A stretch of DNA of 64,000 nt from Serinicoccus profundi (lineage in GTDB: Bacteria > Actinomycetota > Actinomycetes > Actinomycetales > Dermatophilaceae): the NCBI RefSeq assembly GCF_008001015.1, contig NZ_CP042862.1, positions 2,170,001 to 2,234,000 on the forward strand, read 5' to 3'. Below, piece after piece: positions 27,860-35,778 of the stretch (position 1 is the first letter of the stretch; each line of letters opens with the position of its first letter). The position numbers and the translations under genes were made by a program. The notes beneath the pieces are model-generated. The model had not been told where the DNA came from, searched no databases, and saw nothing but the letters and a program-made list of their open reading frames with translations.

Positions 27860-29428
27860 TCACCACTGGACGACGACGTCGCACCAGGTGCGGAGCAGCT
27901 CCTCGTCGTGGGAGGCCACGAGGACCCCGCACCCCGTGCGGTGCTGGTGCTCGTGGACGGCACGGACGACCGCCCGGGCCGTCGCCGCGTCGACCATCGA
28001 GGTCGGCTCGTCGAGCAGCAGGTAGTCGGCCTCCAGCGCGAGCGCCCGGGCCAGCACCACCCGCTGCAGCTGGCCACCGGACACCTCGTCCGCCCGGCGG
28101 CCAGCCAGCTCGGGCGCGAGCCCCACGCAGTCCAGCAGCTCGGCGGCCGTGGTGTCGTCGACCGGCTGCCCCGCGAGCCGGGCGGGCTCGAGGAGTGTGC
28201 GGGCGAGCGTCCACCGGGGATCGACGCCCTGACGTGGGTCCTGGGGCACGAAGGCGATGCGTCTGCGTACCTCGGGGGGCACGGCATACCCCGTGCCGTG
28301 GATCGGCCGCCCGTCGAGGCGCACCTGGCCGTTCGAGGGGCGATGCAGCAGGGCAAGCGTGCGCAGCAGCGTGGTCTTGCCTGCCCCGGAGGGGGCCATG
28401 AGGCCCGTGGTGCGGTCCGGGCGGACGTGCAGGCTGACATGGTTGCGGACCAGCGTCCCGCGTCCGCGCCGCAGGGTGAGGTCGACCGCGGCGAGGCCGG
28501 GGCCGGGGACGGATTCGGCTTCGGGGCCGGCCGGGCGGTGCTCGGCGCGTACGGAGGCCGGCCGGTGTGAGGTCGGGTGCGGTGCGAGCAGGTGGGTGGC
28601 CCGACGGGCGCGGGCGACGACCTCCTGGACCGGGGCGCCGCCGCCGTCGCCGCGCGCGCGGCCGCCGTCCAGCTCGACGACGCCGTCGGCGACCTGCTCG
28701 GCCAGCCGCAGGTCGTGCGTCACGACGAGCACGGCGCGCCCCTCCTCGTGGGCCAGGGCGGCGAGACCCTCGGCCGCGGCGCGGGCGCGGGGCAGGTCCA
28801 GGCCGGTGGTCGGCTCGTCCGCCAGCACGAGACCCGGGTCACCGAGCAGGGCGAGCGCGTTGGACACCCGCTGCGCCTGCCCGCCGGAGAGCTGGGAGGG
28901 CAGTCGGCCCCACCACTCCCGCTCCACGTCGTGCCGCCGCATGCTCTGCGCCACGGTTCGGGAGACCCGCGACCGGGGCACGTGCACCCGGGCCTTCTCG
29001 GTGAGGTGGTGGCCCACGGTGAGGACCGGGGTGAGGGCGCTCACAGGGGCCTGGGGCAGCCAGGCCGCGACCCGGCCGCGCACCCGCTCGCGCGCAACTC
29101 CGCCGGGGTCCACGAGCTCCAGCGGTTCGGCATCGTCCTCGGTCCACCAGCCGTGACCGCGGACCAGCGACCCGGCGGGCAGCAGGCCCAGCAGCGCCGC
29201 GACGAGCGTCGACTTGCCCGCACCGCTGGGCCCGAGCAGCACGACCAGGCGGCCCCGCGGGACCTCCAGGTCGACCTGCTCCAGCACGGTGTGGTGCGCC
29301 CCGCGACCGTCGGGCAGCGCCACGCCGAGCCCGCTGACCCGCAGCCCCCCAGCGGACGGCGGTGCGCCGGCCGGTCCCGGCTCGGCGCGAGGGGCCGGGG
29401 CGGGGGCGGCATACCCATGGCCGCTCAT
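27860..29428 (-). CDS. Fused two-domain ABC transporter ATPase (peptide/nickel type)
   Basis: A 522-residue protein with two ATP-binding cassettes in tandem, equivalent to OppD/OppF or NikD/NikE. The first has Walker A GPSGAGKSTLV, signature LSGGQAQRV and Walker B LVLADEPTTG. The second has APSGAGKTTLL, signature VSGGQLQRVVLARAL and LLLDEPTSM. An Ala/Arg/Pro-rich linker joins them near residues 270-310. The ATG overlaps the upstream permease stop (ATGA). It powers the importer encoded with the two permeases and the binding protein. The substrate is not determinable from the sequence. Confidence 0.93.
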   Translation of the reverse strand: MSGHGYAAPAPAPRAEPGPAGAPPSAGGLRVSGLGVALPDGRGAHHTVLEQVDLEVPRGRLVVLLGPSGAGKSTLVAALLGLLPAGSLVRGHGWWTEDDAEPLELVDPGGVARERVRGRVAAWLPQAPVSALTPVLTVGHHLTEKARVHVPRSRVSRTVAQSMRRHDVEREWWGRLPSQLSGGQAQRVSNALALLGDPGLVLADEPTTGLDLPRARAAAEGLAALAHEEGRAVLVVTHDLRLAEQVADGVVELDGGRARGDGGGAPVQEVVARARRATHLLAPHPTSHRPASVRAEHRPAGPEAESVPGPGLAAVDLTLRRGRGTLVRNHVSLHVRPDRTTGLMAPSGAGKTTLLRTLALLHRPSNGQVRLDGRPIHGTGYAVPPEVRRRIAFVPQDPRQGVDPRWTLARTLLEPARLAGQPVDDTTAAELLDCVGLAPELAGRRADEVSGGQLQRVVLARALALEADYLLLDEPTSMVDAATARAVVRAVHEHQHRTGCGVLVASHDEELLRTWCDVVVQW

Positions 29429-30300
29429 GCCCGTCCCCTCGACTCCGGCCGCAGCCGCTCGGCGAGGGCGAAGACGACCAGGCTGAGCAGGACGAGCAGG
29501 AGGCCGGGCAGCACCGCCGGCCACCAGTGACCCGCGAGGACCGCCGTGCGCGACTGCTCGATGATCGTGCCGAGCGAGGCCTGGTCGTCGGGCAGCCCGA
29601 GACCGAGGAAGCTCAGGGCCGACTCGTGCATGATCGCGTGCGGCACCATGAGCACCGTCGCCAGCACGACCCTCCCAGCGACGTGCGCGAAGAGGTGCCG
29701 CGAGAGCACCCACCACCGGCCCGCGCCGGCCCCGACGGCCGCCTCGACGAAGCCCGCCCCCTGCAGCGCGAGCAGCTCGGCCCGCACCAGTCGCGCGGTC
29801 GTCGTCCAGTGGGTCAGGGCGACGCTGAGGACGACGCTGCTCAGCGACGGGCCGAGCAGGGCGACGATGACGATGCCGAGCACGAGGTGCGGCAACGCGT
29901 TGACGGCGTCCACCAGCCGCATGAGGGCGCCGTCGACGAGACCGCCGGCGCGGGAGGCGAGCGAGCCGGCGAGGCTGCCGACGACGACGCCGACCACGCT
30001 GGAGACCAGCGCCGCGACGAGCCCGACGAGCAGCGACACCCGCGCCCCGGCAAGGCTGCGGGCGAGCAGGTCCCGGCCGGCCTGGTCGGTGCCGAAGGGG
30101 TGGTGGGCGGAGGGCGGGAGGAAGGCCCGGGTGAAGTCGGCGCGCTGCGACTCGGCCCCAGCCCCGAGCAGCAGCACGACGACGGCCACGGCGAGCAGGG
30201 CGATCCACCATCGGCTCGCCGGCCGCCGCCCGGCCCGACGATCGGTCCCAGCCCAGGGGCGGGAGCGCTCAGCGCCGACGGTGCGCCACGGCTCAGCCAT
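29425..30300 (-). CDS. ABC transporter permease (DppC/NikC type)
   Basis: A 291-residue inner-membrane permease with five to six helices. The N-terminal segment is ALLAVAVVVLLLGAGAES, followed by the HPFGTDQAGRDLLARSLAGARVSL signature of OppC/DppC proteins and the EAA loop EAAVGAGAGRWWVLSRHLF. ATG at 30300 starts inside the upstream permease gene (8-base overlap), and the stop overlaps the ATPase start. It pairs with the preceding permease to form the channel. Confidence 0.93.
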   Translation of the reverse strand: MAEPWRTVGAERSRPWAGTDRRAGRRPASRWWIALLAVAVVVLLLGAGAESQRADFTRAFLPPSAHHPFGTDQAGRDLLARSLAGARVSLLVGLVAALVSSVVGVVVGSLAGSLASRAGGLVDGALMRLVDAVNALPHLVLGIVIVALLGPSLSSVVLSVALTHWTTTARLVRAELLALQGAGFVEAAVGAGAGRWWVLSRHLFAHVAGRVVLATVLMVPHAIMHESALSFLGLGLPDDQASLGTIIEQSRTAVLAGHWWPAVLPGLLLVLLSLVVFALAERLRPESRGRA

Positions 30301-31297
30301 CGCGCTCCCCCACCCTCGGGTCGATGACGCGGTAGGCCACGTCGGCGGCGAGGTTGCCGAGCACGACGATGACGGTGGTGAGCACGGTGAGCGCGGCGAG
30401 CAGCGGGAAGTCGAGCCGCAGGGCGGAGTCGACCGTGGCGCTCGCGACGCCGGGCCAGGAGAAGACCGTCTCCACGAGGACGGCACCGGTGATGAGCTCG
30501 GGCACCCGCACCCCGAGCACCGTCACCAGGGGCAGCAGCGCGGGGCGCACCGCGTGCTGACGCAGCAGCGGTGCGGTGGGTATGCCGCGGGCCCAGGCCG
30601 CGCGGACCGGGAGCCCGGCGAGGGCGTCCCGGGTGGCGTCGCGGACCACGAGCCCGAACCACGGCAGCTGGGACAGCGCGAGCACGCAGACCGGCAGGAC
30701 GGCGTGGCGCACCACGTCCGCCGCCTCGACCGCATCGGTCTCCGGTGCGGTCGCCCCGCCGGTCGGCAACCACTCGAGCCAGACGGCGAAGACCCACACG
30801 GCCACCAGCCCCAGCCAGAAGGGCGGCGCCGACTGGACCCCGAGCAGCCCGCCGCCCACCAGCCGGTCGGCCCACGATCCGGGTCGGGTGCCGGCGAGGC
30901 CACCGAGCACGATGCCGCCCACCACCGCGAGCACCAGGGCCACGGACATGAGGCCCAGGGTCCACGGGAGCCGCTGGCCGATGACGGCGGCGACGGGCAG
31001 TCGCTGGCTCGAGGAGACACCGAGGTCACCCTGCAGCGCGTTGCCCCACCAGGCGGCCCACTGCTGGACCGGACCGACCTCGGAGACCCGCGCACGCATG
31101 GCCTCCAGCGTCGGGCCATCCATCGTCAGCGCCCGCTCCCCCAGGGCGGCGAGCACCGGGTCGAAGGGGGTGCGCTGCGCGAGCGCGAACATCACCAGCG
31201 TGACGACCGCGACGAGCAGCGGCAGGAGCAGCAGCCGCCCCAGGACCAGGCGGCCGAGCGGGGCCGACACGTGGCGTGACCGAGCGGCGATGCTCAT
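30293..31297 (-). CDS. ABC transporter permease (DppB/NikB type)
   Basis: A 334-residue membrane permease with about six helices. An N-terminal LVLGRLLLLPLLVAVVTLVMFALAQRTPFDP (key RTPFDP after helix 1) leads to a periplasmic segment with QQWAAWWGNALQGDLGVS, typical of OppB/DppB, and an EAA-like loop RAAWARGIPTAPLLRQHAVRPALLP. ATG at 31297 overlaps the binding-protein stop (ATGA). The operon is tightly coupled from the binding protein to the ATPase. Confidence 0.93.
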   Translation of the reverse strand: MSIAARSRHVSAPLGRLVLGRLLLLPLLVAVVTLVMFALAQRTPFDPVLAALGERALTMDGPTLEAMRARVSEVGPVQQWAAWWGNALQGDLGVSSSQRLPVAAVIGQRLPWTLGLMSVALVLAVVGGIVLGGLAGTRPGSWADRLVGGGLLGVQSAPPFWLGLVAVWVFAVWLEWLPTGGATAPETDAVEAADVVRHAVLPVCVLALSQLPWFGLVVRDATRDALAGLPVRAAWARGIPTAPLLRQHAVRPALLPLVTVLGVRVPELITGAVLVETVFSWPGVASATVDSALRLDFPLLAALTVLTTVIVVLGNLAADVAYRVIDPRVGERDG

Positions 31298-32898
31298 CCC
31301 GGGTCGGTCGTCCACGCCGGGAGGTTCCACCAGGGCCCGCCCTGGAGTCCGTGCTCGTGCGGTTCGACGAGCGGCACGTCATACCCCGACCACGTGTCTG
31401 CCCGGATGACGTAGTCGTGCTCGACGTAGGCGAGGAAGACCCAGGGCAGGTCCTGCGCCAGCTGCTCCTGGACCCGCGCATAGGCCGCCACCTGCGCCGC
31501 CTCCTCCTGCGCGGCGCGACCCTCCTCGAGGGCGGCGTCCATCTCCGGGGAGGAGTAGCCGCCCGGGTTGTCGAAACCCTGGAAGGCGCGGGAGGAGTGG
31601 AAGAGGGGGTAGGTCGACAGGTCGGCGTTGTAGGGGTTGCCGGTGCCGTAGACGAGGGCGTCGGTCGCCATGCGCGGCTCGATCGCCTCCCAGCTGAGCC
31701 CCTCCGGCTCGACCTCGATGCCGAGCTCGGCGGCCTGGGCCTGCACCTCGAGGGCGATGTTCTGGCGCAGCGTGTCGCCGGCGGGGTACATGAGCGTCAG
31801 GCTGGCGCGCTGCCCGTCCTGGACCCGTATGCCGTCGCTGCCGACGACCCAGCCGGCCTCGTCGAGGGCCTGCTCGGCGGCGCGCGGGTCGGCCTCGACC
31901 TCCAGGACGTCGGAGTACTCGGGCGCCTCCGGTGGGATCGGCCCGAAGGCCGGTCGTCCGGCCCCGGCCAGCGCGCCCTCCACGAGGGCCTCGCGGTCGA
32001 GCCCGGTATGCAGTGCAGCCCGGATGGCAGGATCGCCGCTCACCGGCCCCTCCTCCGGGAGCACGAGGGCGCGGAAGTCGGCGGTGTCGCGGCGGAGCAC
32101 GTCGAAGGCCGGGTCTTCCGCGAAGCGCCCGAGCGCCTGGGTCGGCAGCAACGCGGCGTCGACCTCGCCAGAGGCGAGCCGGGCGGCACGCGCCGCGTCG
32201 TCGTCGACGAAAAGGAAGGTCGCGCTCGTGACCTCCGGCTGCGTCCCCCAGTAGTCGGGGTGGGACGTCAGGGTCAGCCGCTCCCCCGCCCGGTAGCTCT
32301 CGACCTCGTAGGGCCCGGTGCCGACGACGTCCTGCGGCGAGGTCGCGTCCACCGCGTCCGCGGGGAGGATGCCGAGGGTCGTGGCCGTCACGAAGGCGGA
32401 CTGCGGGTGCTCCAGGGTGAAGCGCACCGCCAGGTCGTCCACCGCCTCGACCGTGTCGAGGGCCGTGAGGTCGGCGGCCACGGGCGAGGCGTTGCTGGGG
32501 TCGAGGGCGGCCTCGTAGGTCGCCACCACGTCCTCGGCGCGCAGGGGCTGCCCGTCGTGGAAGCGCACGCCCTCACGGAGGGTGAAGTCATACGTCAGTC
32601 CGTCGTCGGAGACCTCGGGCAGGTCCGCGGCGAGACCGGCCTCGGGCTCGAGGTCGACGCCCAGCCGGATCAGTCCCTCGACGACCTTGCCGTCGCCCCA
32701 GCGGGCATACCCGAGCACCGGGTTGAAGCTGTCGGGCTCCCCGCCGGTCGCGATGAGCACCTCCGACACCTCCCCCGAGGACTGCGCCCCTGCGTCACCG
32801 CCGGGCGTCGCCGTGGGATCCGTGCAGCCGACGAGGACGAGACCCGCGACCACCGCGGAGGAGGCCAGGACACCGGTTTTGTTGCGAAGCGTTCGCAT
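31294..32898 (-). CDS. ABC transporter substrate-binding lipoprotein (SBP family 5)
   Basis: A 534-residue extracytoplasmic binding protein for peptides, nickel chelates or similar solutes. The N-terminus MRTLRNKTGVLASS leads to a hydrophobic stretch ending in the lipobox LVGC, so it is lipid-anchored. The SBP_bac_5 pattern is clear: EPDSFNPVLGYARWGDGKVVEGL, LREGVRFHDGQPLRAEDVVATYEA and VGTGPYEVESY. The first gene of a four-gene operon; no metal or siderophore genes are adjacent. ATG start at 32898 with a weak ribosome site. Confidence 0.93.
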   Translation of the reverse strand: MRTLRNKTGVLASSAVVAGLVLVGCTDPTATPGGDAGAQSSGEVSEVLIATGGEPDSFNPVLGYARWGDGKVVEGLIRLGVDLEPEAGLAADLPEVSDDGLTYDFTLREGVRFHDGQPLRAEDVVATYEAALDPSNASPVAADLTALDTVEAVDDLAVRFTLEHPQSAFVTATTLGILPADAVDATSPQDVVGTGPYEVESYRAGERLTLTSHPDYWGTQPEVTSATFLFVDDDAARAARLASGEVDAALLPTQALGRFAEDPAFDVLRRDTADFRALVLPEEGPVSGDPAIRAALHTGLDREALVEGALAGAGRPAFGPIPPEAPEYSDVLEVEADPRAAEQALDEAGWVVGSDGIRVQDGQRASLTLMYPAGDTLRQNIALEVQAQAAELGIEVEPEGLSWEAIEPRMATDALVYGTGNPYNADLSTYPLFHSSRAFQGFDNPGGYSSPEMDAALEEGRAAQEEAAQVAAYARVQEQLAQDLPWVFLAYVEHDYVIRADTWSGYDVPLVEPHEHGLQGGPWWNLPAWTTDPG

Positions 32899-32963
32899 GA
32901 AAGGACGGTAGCAGCCGCGTCGGGGGCAGGAAGAAGCCAGCACCGACCGGTGTTACACCGACC

Positions 32964-33347
32964 ATGAGCACCGTAGACCTGACCGCCGACACCTTCGAGC
33001 AGACCGTCACCGGCAACGACATCGTGCTGGTCGACTGGTGGGCCGAGTGGTGCGGTCCGTGCAAGATGTTCGCGCCCAACTACGAGAAGGCCTCGGAGAA
33101 GTACGACGACGTCGTCTTCGGCAAGGTCGACACCGAGGACCAGCAGGCCCTCGCCGCGGGCGCCGGCATCTCCTCCATCCCGACGATCATGGCCTTCAAG
33201 GAGGGCGTGCTCGTCTTCCGCCAGTCCGGCGCCCTGCCGGCCCGCGACCTGGAGTCCGTCGTCGACCAGGTGCGCGACCTGGACATGGACGAGGTGCGCG
33301 CCAAGCTGGCCGCCGCCGAGCAGGAGCAGCCCGCCCAGCAGTCCTGA
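32964..33347 (+). CDS. trxA: Thioredoxin
   Basis: A 127-residue thioredoxin. The active site WCGPCK is at residues 29-34, with the cis-proline SIPTIMAF and a normal thioredoxin fold (DIVLVDWWAEWCGPCKMFAP). It reduces protein disulfides in the cytoplasm. A C-terminal acidic/Gln-rich extension (AAAEQEQPAQQS) is a little longer than usual. ATG start at 32964, divergent from the transporter operon over 65 bp. A palindromic terminator follows. Confidence 0.96.
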   Translation: MSTVDLTADTFEQTVTGNDIVLVDWWAEWCGPCKMFAPNYEKASEKYDDVVFGKVDTEDQQALAAGAGISSIPTIMAFKEGVLVFRQSGALPARDLESVVDQVRDLDMDEVRAKLAAAEQEQPAQQS

Positions 33348-33363
33348 CCCGCCCCACCGATCC

Positions 33364-33393
33364 GGCCCCGGCGTCCACGTGGACGCCGGGGCC
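33364..33393. terminator. 30-bp perfect palindrome after trxA
   Basis: Perfect self-complementary 30-bp sequence centred on CCACGTGG, 16 bp after the trxA stop and 27 bp from the end of the convergent SRPBCC gene. It probably acts as a bidirectional terminator. Confidence 0.7.
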
Positions 33394-33419
33394 GTCGCTG
33401 TGCACGAGCCCGCGTGGGG

Positions 33420-33854
33420 TTACGCCGCGCCGACGACCCTTCCGAGGTTGCCGAGGACGAACTCCCAGCCCGCTCGGTAGTCCGCGTGCCCACTGCCCGG
33501 CGTCCGGTGCCGGACCGTGACCCGGGTCCCGCTGCCGTGCTCGACCAGCTCGACCCGCACGGCGTCCTCGGTCCCCTCGCCGTCCCAGCGCCAGGTGAGC
33601 TCGAGGAGGTGCGGCTCGTCCAGCCGGACGACCTCACCCTCAACCCCCGTGCCGCCCTCCGCGCTGCGGGCCGACCACCGTCCTCCCCCTGCGGCCTCCA
33701 TGACATAGACGGTGTCCGGCCAGTGCGGCCACCACCAGCGCGCCAGGCCCTCGGCAGTCGTCCACGCCACCCACACGTCGGCGATCGAGGCCGGCACGTC
33801 CTGGGTCACGACGAGCTCGGGGACGTCATGGGCTGCGGTGCGGTTCGTGGTCAT
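33420..33854 (-). CDS. SRPBCC-domain (AHSA1-like) protein
   Basis: A 144-residue START/Bet v1-like ligand-binding protein of the AHSA1 class. It has VTQDVPASIADVWVAWTTAEGLARWWWPHW, the GGRWSARS strand and a C-terminal helix YRAGWEFVLGNLGRVV. These proteins are commonly the partner of small ArsR regulators. Its ATG overlaps the ArsR stop (ATGA), so both are made together. The ligand is unknown. Confidence 0.9.
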   Translation of the reverse strand: MTTNRTAAHDVPELVVTQDVPASIADVWVAWTTAEGLARWWWPHWPDTVYVMEAAGGGRWSARSAEGGTGVEGEVVRLDEPHLLELTWRWDGEGTEDAVRVELVEHGSGTRVTVRHRTPGSGHADYRAGWEFVLGNLGRVVGAA

Positions 33855-34192
33855 GGTGAGTCCTCCGGTGTCGGTGATGGCGGTGGTGCCTCGAAGCTGT
33901 CGGCCAGGTGTCCCAGCTGGGACGTCCAGAACGTCCTCGTGCGATGGAGCCAGGCCTCGGTCTGCTCGAGGGCCTCCGGGCACAGGCTCACCGTGACGAC
34001 CCTCCCGTGCTTGACCCGACGGACCAGACCCGCTTCCTCCAACACGCCGAGGTGCTTGAGCGTGGCCGGGAGACTGATCGAGATCTCCCGGGCCAGCTGG
34101 GAGACGGTGGCGTCGGTGGCGGACAACCGGCTGACCAGGTGCGCACGGTTGGCATCCCCGAGCGCCGCACAGACGGCCACATGGTTAACCAT
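33851..34192 (-). CDS. ArsR-family transcriptional regulator
   Basis: A 113-residue winged-helix repressor. The helix-turn-helix is ATVSQLAREISISLPATLKHLGVLEEAGLV (key SLPATLKHL), followed by the wing KHGRVVTVSL. No conserved metal-binding cysteine box (CVCD) is present, which suits the SRPBCC-linked subgroup rather than a metal sensor. The start ATG at 34192 lies seven bases after a likely -10 box, so the mRNA is probably leaderless. It is the first gene of a two-gene operon. Confidence 0.92.
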   Translation of the reverse strand: MVNHVAVCAALGDANRAHLVSRLSATDATVSQLAREISISLPATLKHLGVLEEAGLVRRVKHGRVVTVSLCPEALEQTEAWLHRTRTFWTSQLGHLADSFEAPPPSPTPEDSP

Positions 34193-34205
34193 ACAGATAA
34201 GTATA
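34191..34205 (-). promoter_or_regulatory. Leaderless promoter and operator of the ArsR operon
   Basis: On the minus strand TATACT (34205-34200) is an excellent -10 element and the ATG begins eight bases later, so transcription should start at or next to the A of ATG. The half-sites ATAC and GTAT separated by six bases (34191-34204) overlap this element, as expected for an autorepressor operator. Confidence 0.5.
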
Positions 34206-34265
34206 TGGCTTCCCTTCGCGGCCCGCCACGGTCACGAGGTCGGTGGGCCGCGTCGGATCCAGACG

Positions 34266-34315
34266 ACATCGACCCCCAGGTCCCGTGCTGCTGAACGGAT
34301 CCTGGGGGTCGATGT
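34266..34315. terminator. 15-bp perfect inverted repeat beyond the island, possible original ssrA terminator
   Basis: Arms at 34266-34280 and 34301-34315 are perfectly complementary, with a 20-base loop. Read on the minus strand, it follows the displaced ssrA 3' end by about 12 bases (counting from the repeat), so it may be the ancestral tmRNA terminator now 6.7 kb away from ssrA. Confidence 0.5.
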
Positions 34316-34326
34316 GGCGACAACGC

Positions 34327-34362
34327 GCACAGTGTGAGACACGGTGGTGGAGGTGGCGGGAA
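34327..34362. repeat. attR-like direct repeat: copy of the ssrA 3' end
   Basis: Identical to 40987-41022 except one base (T at 34332 against C at 40992). It includes the tmRNA 3' terminus (complement of CCACCTCCACCA) and 16 flanking bases. The T makes its flank, GCACAGTGTGAGACAC, a perfect complement of the ssrA 5' flank, so this copy looks like the ancestral chromosomal end. Confidence 0.8.
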
Positions 34363-34661
34363 ACGCACCTAAACCGCCCTGACCTGGGAAGATGCGCGCC
34401 CGGTGCAGCGTGTGCCAGTTCTGTGACAGGCTCCGTGCGTGGATCTGGTCACTCCTGCACAGAGGCCCCGCAAGCCCGTACCAGTTATCCGCGAAATGGC
34501 GGGAGCACCCGTCCCGCTCCACCTTCTCGAGCACATCGTAGGTCAGTCGGCAGATCGTTGCCCTGTTGGTGGACCCCCCGAAAACTTGTTGGAACCGCGC
34601 AGGCTTACGCCGACATCAAGGCCTCCCCCTCAGGTTGACAACGACCGCGTCCTGACCTTCG
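34363..34661. other. Island left end without recognisable gene
   Basis: About 300 bases with no frame that I can match to a protein family. The frames present are short and lack ribosome sites. This is where an integrase gene would be expected beside the attachment site, but none is visible, so the region may be a scar of its loss. The segment GGTTGACAAC at 34633-34642 also occurs upstream of ssrA. Confidence 0.45.
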
Positions 34662-35540
34662 CTACACGGAGGTGTTGGTCCCGTCCTCGCTCATGAGGGC
34701 TGCGTTCCGCCCTGCCGGGACCGTGTTGCGTGCCCGCCTGAGGTGCCGGCTGATGGCGGCGGCGAGGGCGGTGAGGCTGTAGGCGCTGAGCGCGGTGAGG
34801 GCGGTGGAGGAGCCGGTGGGAACGGCGGCGTGGTAGGCGATGAGGATGCCCGTGACGGCGCTGGCGGCGCCGATGGCGGAGGACACCCACAGCATGGACC
34901 GGTAGGAGTTCGTGACCTGAGCGGCCGTCGCGACCGGGATGACCATCATCGCGGAGATCAGCAGGAGCCCGATGGTGGACATCCCGGCGACCACCACGAG
35001 GGCTACCAGCACGGTCAACGCCATGACCAGTCCGGTGGTGGACACGCCGGAGGCGCGGGCCGCGGCCTCGTCGAAGGCCAGGGCCACGAGCTGCCTGTAG
35101 AGCAGCGCCAGCACGCCCGCGACCGCGATCGCGAGGGCGGCGACCGACCCGACCTGGCCCCAGGTCAGGTTGAGCGGGCTGCCGAAGAGCAGTCCGAGGA
35201 TCTGGTTCTGCCCTCCGCCGCCGCGGGAGGCGAACAGGTAGCCGGCCGCGATGCCGCCGTAGAAGACCAGGGCGAGGGAGAGGTCCCCGCCGGCGGGACC
35301 GCGGGAGAGGCGCACCAGCGCGAGCTCGGCCAGCGCGGTGAGCACGAGGGCACCGATGAGAGGGTTCAGGCCGGCGAGAAAGGCAAGGCCCACCCCGGCG
35401 AAGGCGACGAGTCCCATCCCGTCGCCGATGAGCGCCTGGCGGCGCTGGACGATGAAGGCGCCGACCAGCGGGGCCACGGCGGCGATGATCGTCGAGGCGA
35501 CCGGGGCGCGCTGCGTGAAACCGAACTCCAGGGCCTCCAT
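34662..35540 (-). CDS. Metal ABC transporter permease (ABC-3 family, Zn/Mn type)
   Basis: A 292-residue permease with about eight hydrophobic helices of the ZnuB/MntB/TroC family. Typical features are the N-terminal MEALEFGFTQRAPVASTII, RRQALIGDGMGLVAFAGVGLAFL and the coupling segment LAFDEAAARASGVSTTGL, then GMSTIGLLLISAMMVIPVATAAQ. It would need an ATPase and a binding protein; only a stump of the ATPase remains directly upstream, joined by TGATG coupling (ATG 35540). Inside the ssrA island. Probably orphaned unless it borrows components from elsewhere. Confidence 0.88.
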   Translation of the reverse strand: MEALEFGFTQRAPVASTIIAAVAPLVGAFIVQRRQALIGDGMGLVAFAGVGLAFLAGLNPLIGALVLTALAELALVRLSRGPAGGDLSLALVFYGGIAAGYLFASRGGGGQNQILGLLFGSPLNLTWGQVGSVAALAIAVAGVLALLYRQLVALAFDEAAARASGVSTTGLVMALTVLVALVVVAGMSTIGLLLISAMMVIPVATAAQVTNSYRSMLWVSSAIGAASAVTGILIAYHAAVPTGSSTALTALSAYSLTALAAAISRHLRRARNTVPAGRNAALMSEDGTNTSV

Positions 35541-35635
35541 CACACGCCCTCCGCAAGTTGTTGGGGCCCGGCCCGGTGGTGCAGCCGCCCGGCAGCGACC
35601 TCGACGACGTCGGTGGCCAGCTCAGCCCGAGGACT
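35540..35635 (-). pseudogene. C-terminal stump of a metal-ABC ATPase gene
   Basis: A 31-codon open stretch ends in TGA overlapping the permease ATG (TGATG). Its residues, including ELATDVVEVAAGRLHHRAGP, resemble the tail that follows the ATPase core in ZnuC-like proteins. No Walker A, signature or Walker B motif exists upstream; the sequence is instead the promoter region of the divergent secreted protein. I infer loss of the ATPase body by deletion. Moderate to low certainty, because C-terminal tails are poorly conserved. Confidence 0.4.
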
Positions 35636-35727
35636 AGGCAGATCAGATGTCACCCATCGGTGCAGCAGTCCCCCACGAGCAGCCCAGGGGTCTTCTTGCC
35701 CGAGTCACCACGTGGTGGACCGATCGT

Positions 35728-35749
35728 GTTCACTTCGGCGTCACCTGGT
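35728..35749 (+). promoter_or_regulatory. PHO-box-like tandem 11-bp repeats
   Basis: GTTCACTTCGG followed directly by CGTCACCTGGT. These are two 11-bp units matching most positions of the actinobacterial PhoP direct-repeat unit (G[GT]TCAYYYR[GC]G). They end 29 bp before the start of the secreted protein gene, a position suited to PhoP/RegX3 activation under phosphate limitation. Pattern matched by eye. Confidence 0.5.
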
Positions 35750-35778
35750 GTGGGTGCGCGCCTCCTACCGTCCGTGGC

